From: CADEEN01 sp963816315
Lineage (GTDB): Bacteria; Pseudomonadota; Gammaproteobacteria; Burkholderiales; Burkholderiaceae_C
Length of the DNA: 64,000 nucleotides
Assembly (NCBI GenBank): GCA_963816315.1
Contig: CAWFJZ010000036.1
Coordinates: 190,520-254,519 of the forward strand
Reading direction: 5' to 3'
Below, piece after piece: positions 56,454 to 64,000 of the stretch; the first letter of the stretch is position 1, and each line of letters opens with the position of its first letter. Under the pieces are notes generated by a model. That model searched no databases. It was not told the DNA's origin and saw nothing but the letters and a program-made list of their open reading frames with translations. Both the position numbers and the translations under genes were made by a program.

Positions 56454-58447
56454 TCAGAAGCGGCGCGACACGAACGACACCGCCAGGCGCGAGACGGCGA
56501 CCGGCACTTTCTTCGGCGGCCGAGCGGGCTTGACGCCCGGCAACGCGGGGCGCCGATTCACCGGCTTGGGTGTTGTCGACATCGCTTGGGCGGCCTGGCC
56601 GGCCTCGGCGTAACGAGCCGACCGCGCCCGCGTCGCCTTCGACTTGGCGCGCAGGCCACGTTCGACGATCTCGCTGACGCGGTTCTTGGCTTCCGCCAGA
56701 GCCACGATGTCGTTGCGGCCCTGGAACTGGCGCTTGGCGCAGCGCACGCACACCGTGTGCTGCCAGCGCGACAGCCCCTTGGCGTAGGCGGCGAAGCGTT
56801 CGATGATCGGCACGGCGATGTACTTCTCGGTGGCGTCGTCGAACACCCAAACCTGCCCGAGGTCCTCGGGCGACTTGCGGATGGCGACCTTGAGGCGCCC
56901 GTTCCCGCGCGCTAGCAAGGGACGCAGCGCCCGGCTGTTGTAGAAGAGGTGGTCGAGTTCGATTCCCTCGTGCGTGAGGGTGCGCTCGTCGGGCACGGCC
57001 AGGTCCTGGTCGAGTTGGATGGCCGAGGTCGGCAACGGCAGGACGCGATTGCGCATCTCCTCTTCCCACGACGCGAGCGGCGCAATCCCCAAGACGCGAT
57101 GGACCCGGCAGTGGTAGTAGTCGACGATCCAGGTGTGGATGCACTCGTGCAACTGCTCGAGCGTGATGCAGGCGTGACGGGCGCTCTGGTAGTCGCCGCG
57201 CTCGAACAGATTGGCGAAGGTGGTACCGGGCACGCCGTGCGCGACGGCGCGGTTGATGAATCCGAGCAGTCGCTCGATGGTTCCCTTCATCCAGGGCCGC
57301 CTGATGGGGCAGTAGTCCAGCGCGATGCCGTAGCGCCCGGCGAAGTCCTGCAACGCCTCGGCGTGGAAGTCCTTGCCGTTGTCCAGTCCCACGCTCTCCA
57401 TCACGCCGAAGCAAGGCCAGGCGTGCTGGAGCCGCGGGTAGCGGTCCTTGATGTAGGTCTTGGGCAGGATCGCGTGACGCAGGCAACGCAGGATCGAGAG
57501 ATAGCTGGGCGGTCCGAACGACAACGCGTAGCCGAGGCGGTGCGGTGTCGCAGATCGGCCGCCAGCGTCAGGCATGGTCGGCCGAGGGCAGGAACGTGCG
57601 CTCATCGACCACCATCACGTTGATCAAGGTGTGATCGATCTCGACGCGCTGCATGCCGCGTCGATGCGCCGGTAGCCCAGCACCTGCCGAAACTTGTGCT
57701 CGGCGTACTCGCGGCCATAGCGCGCCGCGCAGCGCTCGAGGGGTCGATGCCCAGAGGACCGACTGCAGCCTGCGCATCGTCGGCAGTGGCATCGGCTCGT
57801 CGCCTTCGGGACGCAGCGGCCGGCGCGAGCCACGCTGTCACCCCCTGATCGTCCAAAGCGACCTGCAGCGTAGGTCGTGTGCGCGTCAGGTACTTTGCGT
57901 CGAGCGACTCCATGATCAGAGCGCGCATGGGGGTGCCGATGCGGTCGGTGCGGTTGCCGCGCTCCTTCACGCGCGGCAGCAGCGCCACGATGTCGTGCCC
58001 GCCGGCGATGTAGTCATGACACCAGCGGTTGACGGTCGACACGCTCGGTCGTTGAGGATCCTTCAGCAGGCAGCCCACGCTGCGGATCAGAGGCTTCATG
58101 AACTCCTTGCTGCGAGCCCCATCGACACACACGTCGACATACCGCAAGTGCCGGCGCGCTTCCTTGCGCTCGGCTTCGCTGGCGGCGTCCCACGCCGACC
58201 GCACACAAAGGCCCTCGACCGTCGCTTGGTCCGCGGACGACTTGTCGCCGGTGGGATCGCGGTCGAACGCGTACTCGAGCACGCCGGTGCGGAGCATTTC
58301 GAGCAGCTGTTGTTCGCCGTGTTCGCACAGATGTCCGCTGCGTTCGTGTTCGAGCTGCCAGGTGCCGTCGGGCAGGCGTTTCGTGAGTCGGTGCGGCTCC
58401 TCGTGGATGAGCACGCGCGCGTTGCGCTTGATTTCGAAGATGGCCAT
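56454..58447 (-). pseudogene. tniA: TniA/TnsB-like DDE transposase, frameshifted in the middle
   Basis: About 660 residues. N-terminal DNA-binding part from ATG 58447 (MAIFEIKRNARVLIHEEPHR, then TVNRWCHDYIAGGHD). Catalytic DDE residues: first Asp in RVEIDHTLINVMVVDE, second in VGLDNGKDFH, Glu in MKGTIERLLGFIN. Frame changes lie around 57545-57850. The C-terminus to 56454 is basic and Pro/Ala-rich. It overlaps no neighbour and sits between the TnsA-like gene and tniB. Confidence 0.82.
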
Positions 58448-58449
58448 GG

Positions 58450-59068
58450 TCAGTCCTTCACGTTGGATGGCGACTCGTTGAGCTCGATACGGCTGTCAGG
58501 CCGCAGCCGATCCGACGGGACGAGTCGCAAGCTCCCGTCGAAGATCAATCGACACGCCTCGTGCGGCTGCAGCAGTGCGTGCTCGCCGCGTATCACCTCG
58601 TGCCAGGGCACTGCACCCACGCGCGCCAACTCGCGACGCACGCGCTCGCGTGCCAGCGGCGGCACCGGTCGCCAGGCATGGCTTCGCAGTAGCGTCGCGA
58701 TTTCCAGGCGCTCTGCGCTTATGAATGCATCGATGGAGAAGCGGCGATAGCCGATGCCCAAGGGCACCAGTTGCGAGCGCAAGGACTCCGCGGCTCCGTC
58801 AAGATAGGCGTTCGTCGCGCTGGCAAGCTCAGCCTCGTCCCAGAACGCCTGCGTCAGCGCCTGCCGAACCCACAGGACGGGTTCGGCTTTGTGCTGGAGG
58901 CCTCTGTGCCAATAGCGGACCACCGCGGGCGTCAAGCGGAAGGTCGCACAACTCCGGCATGACGTTGAGCGCCAGGAGGAGTTGCCGGTGACGCCGGTCG
59001 AACGTGCGAAACGTGCGGCCGGTGCGCAGGCTGCGCACCTGCGAGAACGCCCGCACGCCGGCCTGCAC
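58450..59068 (-). pseudogene. TnsA-like protein upstream of tniA, frameshifted and apparently lacking the catalytic PD motif
   Basis: From ATG 59068: SQVRSLRTGRTFRTFDRRHRQLLLALNVMPE, frame change near 58940, then LTPAVVRYWHRGLQHKAEPVLWV and a helical C-terminal half to 58450. Position (first gene of the module) and strand pattern fit TnsA N-terminal endonuclease domains, where PD would stand at the AEPV position; no ExK is seen. The call as TnsA is an inference from place and pattern. It ends 2 nt before tniA. Confidence 0.5.
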
Positions 59069-59322
59069 CCCCTCGAAGGGTCGCGCCAGGCGACCTCGGC
59101 GGTCACCGCCGCGCTACGCGATGGAGAACCAACTGGGCGGTCGTGCACGGTGTGCACGCCAACCCGCTCGAAACAGGGCGTGAGCGTGGCCTGCTGCCGG
59201 ACACGTCCCAGCAGTGGCGGACAAAAGAATGCCTACCGCAGGCTTGACAACAAACCGCGCTCTGACTAATCTTTTTGTGCGTGTTCGGGTCTTGACCACC
59301 CGTGCAGGCTGTTTGACACCCC

Positions 59323-59342
59323 GGCCCGCCGACTGGCGGGCC
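59323..59342 (+). terminator. Rho-independent-type terminator
   Basis: Stem GGCCCGCC (59323-59330), loop GACT, stem GGCGGGCC (59335-59342), followed on the plus strand by GTTTCATTT. No plus-strand gene in the window clearly feeds it, so it may mark the remnant of a gene lost at the edge of the transposition module; it also abuts the 3' end of the XRE gene. Confidence 0.65.
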
Positions 59343-59345
59343 GTT

Positions 59346-59746
59346 TCATTTCGCAGTCAGATCGGCGTGGCTCTCCCCCCTCGAAGTTGATGTTGTGATC
59401 AGAAGCCCCTCACCGCGCAGCCACGCGACGGCGTGCTGCGCTCCAGGCCAGTGAGGGAGTTGTGCAAGCGCACACCGCAGAACCCGGCCGTGCGCGGCAA
59501 GGGCCAGAAGTTTTTGGCGATCCGCACCTTGGGCTTGCAGGGCGTCTGCCAGCCGCAATGCCAGGCCGGGCGTGCAGCCGCCTTGCCGCCCTCCAGACGC
59601 GAGATCGCGCCGGGCGCCACGCCGGCGCGCAAGGCAAGGTCGGTTTGGGTCAGGCGCTGACGGCGCCGAAGTCGGTGCAACGTCTCAGCAAAGTCTGGGG
59701 GCTGGCCTTCCTCGCCCGCGCCTTCGGGTGCGTTGTGCAGATCCAT
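59346..59746 (-). pseudogene. XRE family regulator, one frameshift
   Basis: From ATG 59746: FAETLHRLRRRQRLTQTDLALRAGVAPGAISRLEGGK is a clear XRE helix-turn-helix. After a frame change near 59565 it continues LADALQAQGADRQKLLALAAHGR and stops at 59346. About 133 residues. No toxin gene is adjacent, so it is probably a local regulator of the island. Confidence 0.75.
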
Positions 59747-59833
59747 TGCACAAAGTTAGTCGGCCGGTCGCTAAATCGCCAGAACCGTTATGGCAGCGGC
59801 ACGGCGCCATAGCGGTTCAACCACGAGGCGAGA

Positions 59834-60799
59834 TTGAGCAAGCGACGGCAGCCCTTGCATCTGGAGCGCACCATCGTTGCCTTCAACACGTTGCGCTCGT
59901 GGGGCGTCACGCTTGATCAGATCGAGGAACGCCTTGGCGCACACGGTGCACTCGGCGCGGGGCGCTTCAGCAGCGTGTTGCTGCGACGCCGTTGGGCGCG
60001 CCAGCGAGCAATCCGATTCGATCCCCTCGACGGTCACGGCGGCGCTTCGGAGCTGCAACTGCTTGAAGAGGCCTACCCGGGTGCGGCCAACGCGTTTTTT
60101 CATCCCTTGTGGGCTCTGCTCACGCTGCCATTGCGCTCGACCGAAAGCTATCGGCTCACCAGGACGCCCGTGGCAGCCTGGGTCATCGACAGCGAGCGTC
60201 GAGCGCTACAGAGGACCGCTGACGCCGCAGAAAGGAAGTTGATCCGGGAACGGATCAACTCGTACGAGCTTGCCAACGCAAAGACCGCACGCTCGTTGCG
60301 GCAGCGAACGCAGACTGAGCCGGCGCTGGCGCTCGATCTCGCCACGGTCCACGCACTGCTGCTCCAGCTGCGGTCACCTTGGCGGGACGTGCTGATGCAA
60401 CCGTCGGTCGTCGAGCGAGGCGGTGTAGCGCGAGCCGGCATGCCGTGGGCGCGGCGCAGCCGACCCATCAACGACGAAATGGCAGACCTTGGCGCAGCGC
60501 CCCTGCTCGACCGGTTGGCCATCGGCCTCGCACTGACGATCGAGGCCGCGTTAACCGGTCGCGAGGACTGGTTCCTCGTAGCTCAGCGCTTCGCGTTGCA
60601 CGCGTGCGCTGCCGCCGCGAGTAGCGAGTTTTTCGAGGGTATGAATCCAAGCTTCGCGAGGTGGCTTGCCGCCTCGGTGCGGTCCTGGTCCGGCATCGAG
60701 AACAACTTGGAGCAGGCGCAACTGATCGCTTTGCCTCAAAGCTGGGTCGACCGGCTGTCCCCGTTCGAGCGCTTGGTCGTACGCCGTTCTACTGCTTGA
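59834..60799 (+). CDS. Hypothetical island protein (321 aa)
   Basis: Intact, starting at ATG 59834 (MSKRRQPLHLERTIVAFNTLRSWGVT). Mostly helical; segments TLDQIEERLGAHGALGAG and WALLTLPLRSTESYRLTRTPVAAWVIDSERRALQR. No motif or family recognised. It is preceded by the XRE gene in divergent orientation, so that regulator may control it. Confidence 0.6.
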   Translation: MSKRRQPLHLERTIVAFNTLRSWGVTLDQIEERLGAHGALGAGRFSSVLLRRRWARQRAIRFDPLDGHGGASELQLLEEAYPGAANAFFHPLWALLTLPLRSTESYRLTRTPVAAWVIDSERRALQRTADAAERKLIRERINSYELANAKTARSLRQRTQTEPALALDLATVHALLLQLRSPWRDVLMQPSVVERGGVARAGMPWARRSRPINDEMADLGAAPLLDRLAIGLALTIEAALTGREDWFLVAQRFALHACAAAASSEFFEGMNPSFARWLAASVRSWSGIENNLEQAQLIALPQSWVDRLSPFERLVVRRSTA

Positions 60800-61053
60800 C
60801 GGGTTCGCGCTGGATCGAGGCTCTGTAGCGGCGGCTCCGGCATGATCGCGGCGGTCATGAAAGCGCCAACTGCGCTCACGAAGCCGGCGTTCGACGCCGC
60901 CAGGACGCACGAGATTTTCCAAACCTCATCCCTACGTCGGACGCGGCGCATGCTGTGCGGGCGAGCGTTGACTGTGAGCAGCGTGCACCGCGATCGTCAC
61001 TGTCGGCGCACAAACACCGTGCTGCACTACGCGCGCCTCGACCTTGCGGAGGC

Positions 61054-61491
61054 TCAGGGCAGACTCGGGAACTCGCACACCAGCTCGGTCGGTTGATCCA
61101 CTTTCGCGTCCTCCAGCGGGCTGGCAAAGCGGCCCAGCTCGTCCTCGAACACCAGCGATGTGCCCCCCGTAGAACTGTTCGGCGCTCGCCGAACCTTGCG
61201 CACGCCGCGCATGCGCCAGCTGCCAGAGGCACTGTATGACGGCGGCTCGACATACTGCACACCGACGACGCTGTCGCCCGCGTCGCTCTCGAGAAGTTCA
61301 TCGAGATCGGCGCCCGATGCCATCAACAAGTCCTGGATGAAGGCCGCTTCGTCGTTCTCGTCGCGCTCGATCACTGTCACGATGAACCACGGCGCGTGAA
61401 GCGAGAACGCCACCGATCGCCAGAAACGCTGGCCGGGCTGGGCCAGCCCACGCGGCACCGGAAACTCAAAAGCCTGCGAGGTAATGAACAC
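61054..61491 (-). CDS. Hypothetical protein (145 aa)
   Basis: MFITSQAFEFPVPRGLAQPGQ..., acidic middle (DEAAFIQDLLMASGADLDELLESDAGD) and a Ser/Gly-rich segment followed by SLVFEDELGRFASP. No signal peptide, membrane helix or known domain. Spaced 43 nt from the next minus-strand gene upstream, so perhaps cotranscribed. Confidence 0.55.
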   Translation of the reverse strand: MFITSQAFEFPVPRGLAQPGQRFWRSVAFSLHAPWFIVTVIERDENDEAAFIQDLLMASGADLDELLESDAGDSVVGVQYVEPPSYSASGSWRMRGVRKVRRAPNSSTGGTSLVFEDELGRFASPLEDAKVDQPTELVCEFPSLP

Positions 61492-61534
61492 GGCATCTCC
61501 TGTTGCGACGGGGAATCTGCTGGACTGGTCCTGC

Positions 61535-62409
61535 TTATCGTTCGCTTATGAACCGCACGATCCGGTCGATGATTTCAAGGGGTCGCGATGGTGCAGCCAT
61601 ATCCATCGCCGGGTACTGGGTCTGGAGTTCAGCGACGCTCTTGACCTGCCCGGGCAGCATCGGCGAGTCGGCCATGCAGTCCCCGCTTGCGCCGCACAAC
61701 AACAGCCCGCCGTTCCACACCCGGCCGAACAGCTGAAAGCTGGCCAGGTTGAACCGGTACACCGCCAGCAACCGGTCAGCCGGTGCCGGCCGGGCATGCA
61801 AGCAAACATCAAACGCGACCACCATGTCCGAGAGGTAGCGCTCAAAGTCCGACCGGTCTACGGTTGCACCGAAACGCGCACGCATTTTTTCGGATTGCCG
61901 CTCGAAACTCCGGGAGCCCGCCACCACGGACTGCTGGGCCGATGCCAAGCGCGTTCGCTGCCGCTCGATGTCGCGGCGGCGCGGGCGGCTGCGGCGCGGG
62001 CCTGTTCGGCCTGCTGTTGACGCTGGCGCTCCTCGCGCTCCGCTGCCAGGCGTTCAACGCTCTGGCGGTGATCGGCCTGGTAAGCCGCGATCGCACTGCC
62101 GTACCAATGCTTGATCAGCAACTCGCGGCGGCCTTGCTTCGCCGCATCAGGATCCGTCTGCCCCTGGAACGCGCCGAACGTGTTGCCCGACGCGCCTTCG
62201 CAGACCAGGATGATGTTGCCCGGCGACTGCATGTCGACGCCGCGAGCTGCAGGCGTGGCTCCGAAGGAGCGGCACCAGCGGTTGAACTCCGTACTCAGGC
62301 TGCGCAGGCGCTGGTCGACCGTGGTGTTGCTGTCCAGCGGCATGACTCGCGTGTCGCTCGGCATGCCGCGAGGCGGGCTCTCGTAGAGCTTTCGCGGGAT
62401 GCCGGCCAT
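61535..62409 (-). pseudogene. Hypothetical protein with coiled-coil linker, frameshifted
   Basis: From about 62409 (MAGIPRKLYESPPRGMPS) through LIKHWYGSAIAAYQADHRQSVERLAAEREERQRQQQ, a short coiled coil, then a frame change near 61960 into SERQSEKMRARFGATVDRSDFERYL and YRFNLASFQLFGRVWNGGLLL to the stop at 61535. The true N-terminus may lie further upstream (a Cys-rich ARRRCGPCLRGC region is in frame). No family recognised. Confidence 0.45.
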
Positions 62410-62646
62410 CCAAGACTCGACGAACGATCGGTAGTCGCCGAGCGCCTGGCGCGCCGGTGCAACTGGTGCGGCGCAGCCGCGAAGGCAGGGTCCGCAACGA
62501 CGCCGAGCCAAGGCCAGACGCGCCTGGTCGAGCGGAATAAGTTTCGCGGCGGCACGGCTGCATTTTATATAACGTGGTTTCCTAAGCACCAAGCGGCGAC
62601 GCTTGCCTGATGGCAGTGTCGCTGCGGCCCCAGCGAGGCCGACCCG

Positions 62647-62910
62647 TTGGATCGCGATCGTTTCGACCCCCGCTCCGCCGAAGCGTTTGGCGAGGTGGTG
62701 CGGAGCGCGCGCGAGGAACGGGGCACTTCGCAGGAGGCGCTGGCGGCTGAGGCCAACATCGAGCGCTCGCACTTTTCAAGGATCGAACGGGGGTTGTCTC
62801 AGCCAACGCTGTTCGCCGTGCTGAAGATTGCGGGCGCGCTTGGTGTCTCGGCGGGCGTACTCGTTGATCAAGTTGAAGTTCGGCTGCAGAGGCGCACCCG
62901 AAAGCGCTAG
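62647..62910 (+). CDS. Short XRE family regulator
   Basis: 87 residues, start TTG 62647. FGEVVRSAREERGTSQEALAAEANIERSHFSRIERGLSQPTL is a complete HTH_3 domain, followed by AVLKIAGALGVSAGVLVDQVE. A single-domain XRE protein of the kind found on mobile elements. Confidence 0.75.
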   Translation: MDRDRFDPRSAEAFGEVVRSAREERGTSQEALAAEANIERSHFSRIERGLSQPTLFAVLKIAGALGVSAGVLVDQVEVRLQRRTRKR

Positions 62911-63540
62911 AAGTCGGAACCGATTCAGGCCCGCAACAGAGCGCGATCGCCGCGGCTCCTTCGCTAATCCGAAGCGCGTGCGCTGCCGACATCCAGCACC
63001 GACCTTGTGCTGAACTGGGAAAGCAGACCGTGGTGGCAGTTCCCTGCCGGCCAAGTGTGGGCCTGTCGGAGTTCTGCCCACGTACCCGCTGGGATGACTT
63101 TGGCTCGGTTCTGGCAAGCGCCGGTAAGTCGGCATTGGGTGTAGGTTTGCCAGTCGTGTTTCACAGGTTGTTGGCGGGATCGCAGAGTCGGCCATCGCGT
63201 TCACGCTCGGCATGTTTTTCTGGTTCATTGGCTACCGTAAGTCACCTCTCAGTCGGAAGCGTCTGAGAAAAAGAAGCCAACGACCGGCTTGCCGATCGGA
63301 ATGTCAAGCTGACGGCTGCTAAATAGATAGCTTTGCGCGCTGAATCGACGATTGGCGCGCAGCGTGCGGCGTGCGGCGTGGGCGATGACGCGCTGCGCGA
63401 CTACATCTATCGCTTGTGGACCCATACGTCGAGGTCAGCTTGTCGACGGGTCCAGATTGCCGACGGTGATTTTCGGTTCTCGGCCTCAGGGAATGGTCGC
63501 GTCAGCCCGCCGGAACTCGACGCCTGAGACCCATGCGCTC
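62911..63540. other. Region without a confident gene
   Basis: 630 bases between the XRE and LysR genes. One short stretch, about 63150-63230 on the plus strand, encodes a hydrophobic helix (IAESAIAFTLGMFFWFIGYR) that may be the end of a broken small membrane protein, needing a frame change near 63155. Nothing else is supported. Confidence 0.4.
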
Positions 63541-64000
63541 TCAGCGCCAGCCGCTGCGCCTGCTGGTCGTTTCGGCCAACACCTCGAGGAAGCGTTCCGC
63601 CACCGGCGACAGCGCCCTCGAGCTTTCAAGGCGCACAACGCCGATCTGCCCCGGCGATTGCGGCTGCGCCACCGGCAGCACCTTGAAGCTGCTGCGCAAC
63701 GGGCTGTGGTGCAGCATCGACTGCGGCAACGTCGTCACGAAGTTGCCGCTGTTCATCAGGTGCAGCCGCATGTGGACCGACATCGTGACCACGGCGGCGC
63801 GGGGCAGCGGCACGCGGGCGGCCGTGAACAGGCGTTCGACGACGGTGGCCATCGCAGTGCCTGGCGGGAGGCATGACCCTAAGGCTCGCTCGCCGGATCG
63901 GACAAGGCGAGCTTGCGCCGCCGTGCAAGCCGATGATTCACGCCGCAGACGACGATCAACGGCTCGGCATCGATGACATCGACGGTCATGTCGCTTTCCG
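63541..64000 (-). pseudogene. LysR-type regulator, C-terminal part, frameshifted and cut by window edge
   Basis: From the right edge, DMTVDVIDAEPLIVVCGVNHRLARRRKLALSDPA is the inner part of a LysR effector domain. A frame change near 63880 (stop at the EP codons) leads to ATVVERLFTAARVPLPRAAV...GNFVTTLPQSMLH...LEVLAETTS and the stop at 63541. The N-terminal HTH lies beyond the window, so its target cannot be inferred. Confidence 0.7.

Noticed and set aside
63030..63266. 78-residue plus-strand ORF as a gene
   Set aside because: No ribosome site or motif; only a short hydrophobic stretch in another frame looks protein-like.
1..64000. CRISPR arrays, tRNA and rRNA genes
   Set aside because: No regularly spaced repeats and no tRNA T-arm or rRNA signature seen by reading; a covariance-model scan would be decisive.

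Overview
The window is GC-rich chromosomal DNA whose proteins look like those of a Burkholderiales-type betaproteobacterium (Rubrivivax/Leptothrix/Comamonadaceae neighbourhood). The grounds are aromatic-acid CoA ligases beside Liv-type ABC transporters, MarR and Crp/Fnr regulators, Burkholderiales-style intergenic palindromes, and an isolated gene resembling the 8-vinyl reductase of (bacterio)chlorophyll synthesis (bciA), which suggests a phototrophic lineage. The assignment is inferred from protein character only; no rRNA or tRNA gene was seen.

Layout. 1-2.0 kb: 3' part of a beta-propeller protein with two c-type haem sites. 2.1-15.3 kb: a defence island on the minus strand. It holds hipBA, then a tightly packed five-gene operon read from 15.2 kb down to 3.8 kb: SNF2-type helicase, AlbA/HATPase protein, type III-like Mod methyltransferase, YhcG/DUF1016 nuclease, type III Res. 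Mod is split by a complete IS5-type element, and helicase, ATPase, Mod, Res and HipA all carry frameshifts. 15.4-25.6 kb: mixed small genes: carboxymuconolactone decarboxylase, RCC1 lipoprotein, cytochrome c, zeta-type toxin-antitoxin, an ExeA-like/TAXI/VWA operon, a methyltransferase and several small proteins. 25.7-34.7 kb: bciA-like reductase, MATE exporter, an electron-transfer operon (cytochrome b fused to an ethylbenzene-dehydrogenase-type haem domain, a 2Fe-2S/FAD reductase, an orphan response regulator) and a gluzincin protease. 34.8-42.0 kb: an aromatic-catabolism-like cluster (MBL, VOC, FAD monooxygenase, DUF2783) divergent from a MarR gene, with a perfect 48-bp palindrome between them, then a solute-binding protein and feruloyl-CoA synthase. 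42.1-52.3 kb: a second aromatic-acid uptake and activation operon (AMP-forming ligase, LivG, LivH, LivM, LivK, LivF, small protein, PaaK-like ligase) divergent from a Crp/Fnr regulator. 52.3-64 kb: an accessory region with a P4-type primase, a Tn7/Tn5053-like transposition module (tniQ, tniB, tniA and a TnsA-like gene), XRE regulators, unknown proteins, and a broken LysR gene at the right edge.

Working together: the two catabolic clusters are complete enough to describe aromatic acid uptake, CoA activation, ring hydroxylation and later conversion, each with its own divergent regulator. The defence and transposition modules are the most damaged. Many breaks are single-base indels in otherwise fully open frames, so part of the damage may be assembly error rather than biology; the IS insertion in mod is real structure.
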